Of a DNA stretch of 12,302 nt, positions 5,875 through 11,846 are shown one piece after another; position 1 is the first letter of the stretch; each line of letters opens with the position of its first letter. Below the pieces are notes generated by a model, which saw only the letters and a program-made list of their open reading frames with translations, ran no database searches and was not told the DNA's origin. The DNA lies in NCBI GenBank assembly GCA_030038035.1, contig JASHPP010000133.1, positions 1-12,302 on the forward strand, given 5' to 3'. This stretch comes from Trebonia sp. Its GTDB lineage: Bacteria; Actinomycetota; Actinomycetes; Streptosporangiales; Streptosporangiaceae. The translations under genes were made by a program, and so were the position numbers.

Positions 5875-6945
5875 GTGGAGCACGCGCTTGACCTGACCGG
5901 CGACGGCGCCGCGCTGACCGCCACGCTGACCGATATCGCCTCCGTCAGCGGCGAGGAGAAGCCGCTGGCCGACGCGATCGAGCGGGCGCTGTCCGCCTTC
6001 CCGCACCTGACCGTGCGCCGCTTCGGCAACACGGTGATCGCCCGTACGGAGCTGGGGCGCAGGGAAAGGGTGGTGCTGGCTGGGCACATCGACACCGTGC
6101 CGCACGCGGGCAACTTTCCGTCCTCCTTTGACTCCGAACGATCCCGGCTTTCTGGTTGCGGCACCTCTGACATGAAGTCGGGGGTGGCCGTGCAGTTGCG
6201 CCTGGCCGCGGGCCTGGCTAGCGCGTCGCGGGACGTGACGTACGTGTTCTACGACTGCGAGGAGGTGGCGGCCGAGCGCAACGGGCTGTTCCTGCTCAGC
6301 CGCTCCGCTCCGGACCTGCTCGCCGGCGACTTCGCGGTGCTGCTCGAGCCGAGCGGCGGTGTCGTGGAGGGCGGCTGCCAGGGGACGCTGCGGGCGTCGG
6401 TCACCGCCGTCGGCGCCCGGGCGCATACCGCCCGGTCGTGGCAGGGGCGCAACGCGATCCATGAGGCAGGCGCGATCCTCGACGTGCTCCGCGAGTGGCA
6501 GCCGCGCTCCCCGGTCGTGGACGGGCTGCGCTACCGCGAGGGACTCAACGCGGTCGCGATCGAGGGCGGCGTCGCGGGCAACGTGGTCCCCGACTCGTGC
6601 GTGGTGACGGTGAACTACCGGTTCGCCCCGGACCGGGGCGCGGCGGAGGCCGAAGCCTGCATCCGGTCGCTGTTCTCGTCCTGGGAGGTGTCGCTGCTCG
6701 ACGTCGCCCCTGGCGCGCGGCCCGGGCTTTCCGAGCCGGCTGCCGCCGCGTTCGTCGCCGCGGTCGGCGGCACGCCCCGCGCCAAGCTCGGCTGGACCGA
6801 CGTCGCCAGGTTCGCCGAACTCGGGATCCCCGCTGTCAATTACGGCCCGGGCATCTCGGAGATCGCGCACACCCCCGGCGAGTACGTCGAGGTCGCGGCG
6901 ATCGCCGAATGCGAGTCCCGGCTCCGCGCCTGGCTGTCGGCCTAG
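5875..6945 (+). CDS. dapE: Succinyl-diaminopimelate desuccinylase (M20 family)
   Basis: A 356-residue cytoplasmic di-zinc hydrolase that converts N-succinyl-LL-2,6-diaminopimelate to LL-diaminopimelate plus succinate, in the lysine and peptidoglycan precursor pathway. M20 landmarks are complete: GHIDTVP (His71, Asp73), GCGTSDMKSG (Asp99, bridging), DCEEVA (Glu129 catalytic base, Glu130), LEPSGG (Glu158) and AHTPGEYV (His332). The lid domain carries ARAHTAR (His184) and NVVPDSC. The length and the SGEEKPLAD start match actinobacterial DapE. The GTG start at 5875 lies 9 bases after the LysR stop, so co-transcription is possible, although a -10-like hexamer could give its own leaderless message. 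Another M20 amidohydrolase is the main alternative, and I consider it less likely. Confidence 0.87.
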   Translation: MEHALDLTGDGAALTATLTDIASVSGEEKPLADAIERALSAFPHLTVRRFGNTVIARTELGRRERVVLAGHIDTVPHAGNFPSSFDSERSRLSGCGTSDMKSGVAVQLRLAAGLASASRDVTYVFYDCEEVAAERNGLFLLSRSAPDLLAGDFAVLLEPSGGVVEGGCQGTLRASVTAVGARAHTARSWQGRNAIHEAGAILDVLREWQPRSPVVDGLRYREGLNAVAIEGGVAGNVVPDSCVVTVNYRFAPDRGAAEAEACIRSLFSSWEVSLLDVAPGARPGLSEPAAAAFVAAVGGTPRAKLGWTDVARFAELGIPAVNYGPGISEIAHTPGEYVEVAAIAECESRLRAWLSA

Positions 6946-6959
6946 CCGCGACGCGAGCA

Positions 6960-6981
6960 GGCGGACAGCCGGCTGCCCGCC
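6960..6981. terminator. Bidirectional hairpin between dapE and protease gene
   Basis: GGCGG-A-CAGCC faces GGCTG-C-CCGCC: 10 of 11 positions pair, with a single A/C mismatch. It occupies almost the whole 38-base gap between two convergent genes and would work on either strand. There is no T-run, which is usual at this GC content. Confidence 0.6.
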
Positions 6982-6983
6982 CG

Positions 6984-8693
6984 CTACCTGGCCAGCGCGG
7001 TGAGCGTGACCGTGGTGTGCTGCGTGCTGTCGTTGGTGTCGACGTACGTGAGCGTCACCTGCTCACCGGGCCGGTCGTCCGCCAGCAGGTTGGTCAGCGC
7101 GTCCGCCGAGCTCACGGCCGTCCCGTTGACCGCCGTGATGACGTCCCCGCTGGCCAGGTCGGCCGACTGGGCCGGGGTGCCGGGGATGACCTCGCAGATC
7201 TCCGCGCCGGAGCTGACCGGCGGGGTGTACCCGCCGCCGAACCCGCCGAAGCCGCCCTCACTGGCCGAGCAGCCCGTGCTTGCGTCCGCGATCGTGATGC
7301 CGATGAAGCCGGCCAGCCCGATGTGCACGGTCGTGCTGGCGTGCCCGGCGGCTATCTGGTCGGCGATCGAGACGGCGAAGTTGATCGGGATCGCGAACCC
7401 GGTGACGGCAGCGTCCGAGGGCTGGCCGAAGCTCGGCGTGCTTGCCGCGGTGTCCATGCCGATGACCTGGCCGGCCGTGGTGACCAGCGGCCCGCCTGAG
7501 TCGCCCTCCTCGATCGGGGCGTTCGTCTCGATCATGCCGTGCAGGGTCTCTGTCGTGTCCGCGCCGCTGTCGCTTGCCTCGATCGTGCGGTCAAGGGCGC
7601 TGATCGTGCCCTGCGCGGTCGAGGGGAGGCCGCCGGCGCCGCCGGCGTTGCCGAGGGCGAGCACGTCCTGGCCGACCTTGGCCTTGGCCGAGTCGCCGAG
7701 GGTAACGGTCCGCAGGCCGGAGGCCCCCTCGAGCTGCAGCAGCGCCACGTCGTCGGTGGAGTCGTAGCCAAGGACCTGCGCGGTGTACGTCTTTCCCGAC
7801 ACCACGAGCGTCGCCGTGACGCTGGTCGCCTCGTCGATCACGTGGTTGTTGGTCAGCACCAGGCCGCTCGGCGAGATGATCATGCCGGTGCCCTCGGCTG
7901 TGGCGTCGTTGTACTTGAGCTGCGACACGACGTCGACGATGCCCGGATCGACCTTGGCCGCGAGCGCCTGCACCTGCGCCGCGCTGAGCGAGCCGGAACC
8001 GCTGTTGGTGCCCCCGGTGCTGCCGCTGCCGGTGCCCCCGGTGCCGCCGGGGTTAGTGCCCCCCGATCCCGGCACGTACCCGTTCCCGCCGAACGGGTTC
8101 TCCTCGCCGCTGCTGCCGCCGGGGCTGGTGCCGCCGGGGCTGGTGCCGCTGCCGCCGGCCGGGTTCGTGTTGCCCTGTGGCGACAGCGCGGACGACGACG
8201 GGCTCGCCGAGTGGTTCAGCGCGATCGCCGCGCCCGCGCCGACGCCCGCCGCGAGCGCGGCGACGGCGATGTAGGCGAGGACCCTGCCCAAGCGTGGCCC
8301 GGGTGGTGGCGGTGGTGGCGGTGCGCCGTAGCCGCCCCACGGGGACTGCCCGCCGGCCCCGCCGCCCCAGGCGCCGTAGCCGCCCTGCCCGTAGCCCTGC
8401 GACCCGTACCCCGGCTGCCCGTAGCGCTGCGACCCGTACCCAGGCTGACCGTAGCCCGGCTGACCGTAGCCCGGCTGGCCATACCCCGGCTGACCGTAGC
8501 CCGGCTGGCCGGATGCTGTGTACTGACCCTGCCCCGCGCGGTCGGCGGGACCGAAGGCGATCGTGTCGTTCGCCTCGGACTCGCTGTCGTCACCGGAGGC
8601 GTCATCGGCGCTGGACGCGGATACCCACGGGCTAACGTACTCCGGTGGCTGCCAGCTGCCCTGCTGCTCGCTACCGCTGTCGTCGTCTTGCAT
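6984..8693 (-). CDS. Membrane-anchored HtrA/PepD-like serine protease with PDZ domain
   Basis: A 569-residue protein. The N-terminal cytoplasmic part (1-136) is acidic, then has a tandem GQPGY-type repeat (about 62-106) and a seven-proline run near 125-131. A single transmembrane helix (about 137-159, VLAYIAVAALAAGVGAGAAIAL) leads to a Gly/Ser/Thr/Pro-rich linker (160-235), a trypsin-like domain and a PDZ domain (about 457-569). The catalytic triad is complete: His284 in LTNNHVID, Asp315 in TDDVALLQL and Ser399 in EEGDSGGP. Cys474 and Cys500, at the edge of the PDZ, could form a disulfide. ATG 8693 has GAAGG 7 bases upstream; the frame runs back to 8846, but that extension looks non-coding. 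By family it should degrade or chaperone misfolded envelope proteins. It follows a paralogous protease gene across 206 bases. Confidence 0.92.
   Translation of the reverse strand: MQDDDSGSEQQGSWQPPEYVSPWVSASSADDASGDDSESEANDTIAFGPADRAGQGQYTASGQPGYGQPGYGQPGYGQPGYGQPGYGSQRYGQPGYGSQGYGQGGYGAWGGGAGGQSPWGGYGAPPPPPPPGPRLGRVLAYIAVAALAAGVGAGAAIALNHSASPSSSALSPQGNTNPAGGSGTSPGGTSPGGSSGEENPFGGNGYVPGSGGTNPGGTGGTGSGSTGGTNSGSGSLSAAQVQALAAKVDPGIVDVVSQLKYNDATAEGTGMIISPSGLVLTNNHVIDEATSVTATLVVSGKTYTAQVLGYDSTDDVALLQLEGASGLRTVTLGDSAKAKVGQDVLALGNAGGAGGLPSTAQGTISALDRTIEASDSGADTTETLHGMIETNAPIEEGDSGGPLVTTAGQVIGMDTAASTPSFGQPSDAAVTGFAIPINFAVSIADQIAAGHASTTVHIGLAGFIGITIADASTGCSASEGGFGGFGGGYTPPVSSGAEICEVIPGTPAQSADLASGDVITAVNGTAVSSADALTNLLADDRPGEQVTLTYVDTNDSTQHTTVTLTALAR
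8412..8511. repeat. 15-bp tandem repeat encoding Gly-Tyr-Gly-Gln-Pro
   Basis: Near-identical 15-bp units of the type CCGGCTGACCGTAGC run in tandem and become less regular toward 8412. On the minus strand they encode GYGQP repeats in the cytoplasmic tail of the protease. Being in frame, copy-number change would alter tail length without breaking the gene. Confidence 0.75.
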
Positions 8694-8838
8694 CTTCTCG
8701 CCTTCGCCGTGAACAGCGTACGTCCTGTGCCTCGTCGCCCGGTGCCCAGCCGCGCGTCCGTCATCAACTAGTAAGCGTTGCCAACCTGGACGTAAGCTGA
8801 GGGCTTGCTCCGGGTTGGTGTGACACGTCCGCCTGGGG

Positions 8839-8866
8839 CACGCCATAGGGTTAACTCTGGGTTCCC
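8839..8866 (-). promoter_or_regulatory. Candidate ECF-sigma (SigE-type) promoter of protease gene
   Basis: On the minus strand GGGAAC (8866-8861) is followed after 18 bases by CGTG (8842-8839), resembling the GGAAC-N18-CGTT pattern of SigE-type promoters; the last base of the -10 differs. Transcription would start near 8831, leaving a leader of about 140 bases before ATG 8693. Proteases of this family are often under envelope-stress sigma factors. Confidence 0.35.
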
Positions 8867-8883
8867 GCTGGATATGCCTGCCC

Positions 8884-8907
8884 GTATGCCGCTATACCGT
8901 TATACCG
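8884..8907. repeat. Three 8-bp tandem repeats upstream of protease promoter
   Basis: GTATGCCG (8884-8891), CTATACCG (8892-8899) and TTATACCG (8900-8907) are contiguous 8-bp direct repeats; a partial copy, ATATGCC, lies near 8873-8879. They span the stop codon of the upstream protease gene and end 17 bases before the ECF-like -35. Their AT content stands out in this region. Direct repeats of about this unit size are the usual binding form for OmpR-family regulators, including the MprA box. Confidence 0.5.
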
Positions 8908-10207
8908 CAGGGGCCGTCACGAGCCGGATTAGCGACGTCCGCGTGATCCCCGTGGTGCTGATCCAGCTGACCTGGACGACCGCCCCGGGGCGGCAGGCGC
9001 TCACGATGGCCGTAAGCGCGTCAGGGGAGGACACGAAGTGCCCCGCCGCGCTCGTGATGACGTCCCCGGCGGTGATCCCCGCCGCCGCCGCCCCGGTGCC
9101 GCAGAGCACGCCGTCCACCAGTGCTCCCCAGCGCGCGGGGGCGACCGCCGCGGGTATCCCTGCCCCCGCCTCGGTGTCGAGGCAGCCGGGCGGCCGCGAC
9201 CGCGAGCCTGCGTCCGCGGGCAGGCCGTGTTCTTCGTGTTCCTGCAGCAGCGGGCTTGGACTCGTGCTCGCGGCGACCACGACGCCGAGGAAGCCGCTGA
9301 CCCCGAGGGTGATCCCCGGGGCGGCGCGCCCGGCCTCGATCTGCCGGGCGACGGCCATCGCGCCGTTGATCGGGATCGCGTAGCCGATCGCGATCCGGCC
9401 CGGCCCCGTTCCCGCGGCGGTGTCCATGCCGATCACCAGGCCCGCCGCGTCGGCCAGCGGCCCGCCGGAGTCTCCCGGCTGGATCTGGGCGCTGGTCGCC
9501 AGCATGTCGTGCAGCGTCTCGGTGAAGCCCGATGTGCTGTCCGCCGCCTGGATTGTCCGGTTGAGGCTGTCGATGATGCCTGGCGCGATCGCCGGCGCGC
9601 CGCCCTGGCCGGCCTGGTTGCCGATCGCCAGGACCGGGGTGCCGGGGGTCACGGTGGCCGAGTCCCCGAGGGGCGCGGCAGGCAGTCCGGGCGCCCCGGG
9701 CGCCCCGGGCGCCCCGGCTGCCCCCTCGATCTGCAGCACCGCGACGTCGGCGCCGACGTCGGCGCCCACGACCCTGGCGGGGTAGGTGCGGCCTGTAGCG
9801 GTCAGCGTGACGGTGACCGCGGTCGCGTCCCTGATCACGTGGTTGTTGGTGAGCACCAGGGCGTCAGGGCCGTTGATGATGAAGCCGGTGCCCGATGCGG
9901 TCTCGCCGTCATAGCGCAGGGTCGAGGTGACGTCCACGACGCTGGGCTCGAGCCGGTCGTAGACGGCCTGGGCGTTCAGCGACCCCGCCCCGGAGTGCCC
10001 CGCGCGCCCCGGGCCCCCGGCGCCCCCGGTCAGGCTCGAGGCAGGCACCGGGGCGAGCGCGCCCGACGAGCGCAGCAGCAGCACGCCGGCCGCGCCGAGC
10101 GCGACCCCGAGCGCCGCGACGATCAGCGGGATTGCCGTCCGGCCGCGCGGGCCGGTTCGGGGCACGTGCGACGTCACACTTATCTGATTTTCCCCCAGGA
10201 CGATCAC
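8900..10207 (-). CDS. Second membrane-anchored trypsin-like serine protease with PDZ-like domain
   Basis: A 435-residue paralogue of the downstream protease, with a short cytoplasmic tail (1-24). One transmembrane helix (about 25-46) is followed by a Gly/Ala-rich linker and a trypsin-like domain with His123 (LTNNHVIRD), Asp154 (GADVAVLQI) and Ser247 (IQPGDSGGP). A PDZ-like domain (about 300-430) is interrupted by a polar insert (315-348, EHEEHGLPADAGSRSRPP). Cys342, Cys369 and Cys405 are extracytoplasmic. A GAPGAPGAPG tract (165-174), absent from the paralogue, follows the catalytic Asp. The start is GTG 10207, with AGGA 5 bases upstream. It lies 30 bases after the unknown membrane protein gene, so operon membership is likely. 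Substrates are unknown; envelope protein quality control is the family role. Confidence 0.88.
   Translation of the reverse strand: MIVLGENQISVTSHVPRTGPRGRTAIPLIVAALGVALGAAGVLLLRSSGALAPVPASSLTGGAGGPGRAGHSGAGSLNAQAVYDRLEPSVVDVTSTLRYDGETASGTGFIINGPDALVLTNNHVIRDATAVTVTLTATGRTYPARVVGADVGADVAVLQIEGAAGAPGAPGAPGLPAAPLGDSATVTPGTPVLAIGNQAGQGGAPAIAPGIIDSLNRTIQAADSTSGFTETLHDMLATSAQIQPGDSGGPLADAAGLVIGMDTAAGTGPGRIAIGYAIPINGAMAVARQIEAGRAAPGITLGVSGFLGVVVAASTSPSPLLQEHEEHGLPADAGSRSRPPGCLDTEAGAGIPAAVAPARWGALVDGVLCGTGAAAAGITAGDVITSAAGHFVSSPDALTAIVSACRPGAVVQVSWISTTGITRTSLIRLVTAPAV
9689..9715. repeat. Three 9-bp repeats encoding Gly-Ala-Pro
   Basis: GGGCGCCCC occurs three times without a gap (9689-9697, 9698-9706, 9707-9715) and encodes GAP units on the minus strand. 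Aligned by eye with the paralogous protease, the protein is longer by nine residues exactly here, so the 27-bp repeat accounts for the insertion. Confidence 0.8.
9743..9766. repeat. Perfect 12-bp tandem duplication at catalytic Asp codons
   Basis: GACGTCGGCGCC is repeated exactly (9743-9754, 9755-9766) and gives Gly-Ala-Asp-Val twice. The catalytic Asp154 lies in one copy and Asp150 in the other. Confidence 0.75.
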
Positions 10208-10237
10208 GTCATTCCTGCCGTGACCAGGTCGGATGCC

Positions 10238-10903
10238 TCAGGTCGGCAGATAGGGGAGCGCCGCAGTGGAGCCCACGCCGCGCTCCGCGCCCCGCCAGAT
10301 GGCGTAGATCGCGGCCCGCTGCGCGTTCATTGTCCGCAGCGCCGTCTGCAGCGTGGCGTTCGCCTTGGCGCGGGCGGCGGGACCGTCGGCCTGCAGCAGC
10401 GCGAGCATGTCAAGCTGGGCGTTCACGGCGTCGGGAAACGCCCACGTGACGACGTCGTTGTCGGCCGTGTCCAGCGGGTACGCGGCCAGCGACTCGGTCA
10501 CCTGGTAGCTGGTGAAGTCCGACAGCGGCTCGTTGTTGGCCGGCGAGCAGTTCTGCGCGTTGTACGCGAGGATGCCGACGGCCGCAGAATACTCCGCCTT
10601 GTCGCCGGCCTCGACGGTTTTCAGTGCGGTCAGCGAGTCCCGCACCCCGCCAGCGCACGACTCGATGCCGGTGTTCACGTCGCTGAAGTAGCCGGCCAGG
10701 TCACTGGCCCGCTCCGCCTGGGACGGCTTGTGGGACAGCGACACGAGCACCCCGCCCGCCGCCAGGACGATCAGGGCGGCGAAAACCCACAGCGGGGTGC
10801 GCCGGGATGCCCAGCCGGCCCGCCGCAGCGGCACGAAGGGCGGTTCTGTCTTCGTCGGGGATTCCACGGGGTGCAGCCTCGATTCTCTACTTCCTGTTGG
10901 CAC
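10238..10903 (-). CDS. Unknown single-pass membrane protein with two extracytoplasmic cysteines
   Basis: I do not recognise the family of this 221-residue protein. Residues 1-36 are Pro/Arg-rich and basic (likely cytoplasmic). Residues 37-57 are a transmembrane helix (PLWVFAALIVLAAGGVLVSL). The rest (58-221) is polar, Ala-rich and mostly helical by composition, with exactly two cysteines, Cys83 (IESCAGG) and Cys119 (NAQNCSPANN). The gene lies 39 bases after a TlpA-like thioredoxin gene and 30 before a protease gene, so the two cysteines could form a disulfide handled by that thioredoxin; this is inference. GTG 10903 gives the longest form but lacks a good ribosome site and lies inside a tandem repeat. 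GTG 10867, with GAGG 9 bases upstream, is an alternative that removes 12 residues. Confidence 0.7.
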   Translation of the reverse strand: MPTGSRESRLHPVESPTKTEPPFVPLRRAGWASRRTPLWVFAALIVLAAGGVLVSLSHKPSQAERASDLAGYFSDVNTGIESCAGGVRDSLTALKTVEAGDKAEYSAAVGILAYNAQNCSPANNEPLSDFTSYQVTESLAAYPLDTADNDVVTWAFPDAVNAQLDMLALLQADGPAARAKANATLQTALRTMNAQRAAIYAIWRGAERGVGSTAALPYLPT

Positions 10904-10940
10904 AGACCAGCCGGACTTCCTGTTGGCACAGGCCAGCCGG
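10889..10940. repeat. 26-bp tandem duplication at the start of the unknown membrane gene
   Basis: The unit at 10889-10914 is repeated at 10915-10940 with one mismatch (A10906 against G10932), 25 of 26 identical. On the minus strand each copy carries GTGCCAACAGGAAGT, so the GTG start at 10903 is duplicated; the upstream copy opens a different frame. The repeat nearly fills the gap between the two genes. Confidence 0.9.
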
Positions 10941-10942
10941 CC

Positions 10943-11527
10943 TCACGGACCCGGGGCGTCCATGAGGCGGACGCCCTTGGCGAGGTCGGCAAGCGTCACC
11001 GCGCCGTACACGCGGTCGACGATGCGGTGCTGCGCGTTGAGGAAGAACGTCTGGGGAAGCGCGACCACGCCGTACGCGTTCGCCGCGGCCAGCTGCGGGT
11101 CGGTACCGATCGGGTAGGTGACGCCCTTGGCGCGCGCGAACTTCAGCGCGCTGGCCGCGCTGTCGTTCTCGTCGAGCCCGACCAGGATGACGTGCCCGTG
11201 CTGCCCCGCGTACCACCGTGCGAGCAGCGGTGTCTCCTGCTGGCACGGCGGGCACCAGGAGGCCCAGAAGTTCACGATGACCGGCTTGCCCGCGTACTGG
11301 CTCAGCGTGATGTCGTGGCCCGGGTCGCCGAGGGCGGTCAGCGTGAAGCCGGGGGCGACCGGATCCGGCTGCGGGGAGCTGCCCGACGATCGCGTCCCGG
11401 CCACGCTAATCGCCACCGCCACGACCAGGAAGACCGCGGTCGCGGTGGTGGCGATCTTGTTCCGCACCACTATCCGGCCCGCCCAGCGCAGTGCCCTCCC
11501 GGGGAGGGCCGCGCCCTGTTCGCTCAT
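10943..11527 (-). CDS. Membrane-anchored TlpA/ResA-like thiol-disulfide oxidoreductase
   Basis: A 194-residue protein. A basic N-terminus (1-27) and one transmembrane helix (about 28-45, TTATAVFLVVAVAISVAG) anchor a thioredoxin fold outside the membrane. The redox site is WASWCPPC with Cys92 and Cys95, and the cis-proline loop is VALPQTFFL (Pro158). The family reduces or exchanges disulfides in exported proteins and cytochrome c maturation. No ccs or ccm genes are in view, so a role in envelope protein folding beside the proteases is more likely here. ATG 11527 has GGGAG 9 bases upstream. Its ATGA overlaps the stop codon of the degraded histidine kinase frame, which implies former translational coupling within one operon. 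Confidence 0.9.
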   Translation of the reverse strand: MSEQGAALPGRALRWAGRIVVRNKIATTATAVFLVVAVAISVAGTRSSGSSPQPDPVAPGFTLTALGDPGHDITLSQYAGKPVIVNFWASWCPPCQQETPLLARWYAGQHGHVILVGLDENDSAASALKFARAKGVTYPIGTDPQLAAANAYGVVALPQTFFLNAQHRIVDRVYGAVTLADLAKGVRLMDAPGP

Positions 11528-11819
11528 CGCCTGGTACTCCCTTGCTGCCCGGTCCCGCGACTGCCCGGCACGCTGCGGACCGTCACGTCACCGCCATGCG
11601 CCCGCGCCACCGCGTGCACCAGGGGAGCCCCAGGCCGGTTCCCCGCGGCTGGCCATCGTCGCCGGTCCTGAACCGGTCGAAGATGAGGTGAAGCTGGTCG
11701 GGTGCGATGCCGCTGTCCGCGACGACGATGCGCACCGGCATTCCTGGCCAGCCCCGGATGACAGACAACTGTATGACATCGGCGGTTCGGGTGTGCCGCA
11801 CCGCCGCTGCGGGCGCGGG
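11524..11819 (-). pseudogene. Histidine kinase remnant (end of ATPase domain, frameshifted)
   Basis: Only the last part of a sensor kinase is left. One frame gives AAVRHTRTADVIQLSV (degenerate N-box), VRIVVADSGIAPDQL (G1 box), LIFDRFRTG (F box) and GTGLGLP (G2 box). After a run of four C (plus-strand GGGG, 11622-11625) the homology continues one frame over as LVHAVARAHGGDVTVRSVPG and ends in a TGA that overlaps the ATG of the thioredoxin gene. The sensor, transmembrane and His-phosphoacceptor parts are absent: only 27 bases separate the response-regulator stop from the first kinase-like codon, and an in-frame TAG (11822-11820) intervenes. A large internal deletion plus a one-base loss explains it. 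It cannot act as a kinase. Confidence 0.85.
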
Positions 11820-11846
11820 CTAGCGCCCAGGATGGCGCCGCCCGGC

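Noticed and set aside
8412..8511. CRISPR-like regular repeat
   Set aside because: The 15-bp units are contiguous, without spacers, and encode an in-frame peptide repeat.
8694..8846. 51-residue N-terminal extension of the last protease
   Set aside because: It is Arg/His-rich with no protein-like features, and ATG 8693 has a good ribosome site. The stretch is more likely leader and promoter DNA.
9038..11671. Plus-strand open frame of 877 codons
   Set aside because: It lies antisense to four genes with clear catalytic motifs; the Arg/Gly/Pro-rich translation is the usual GC-rich shadow frame.
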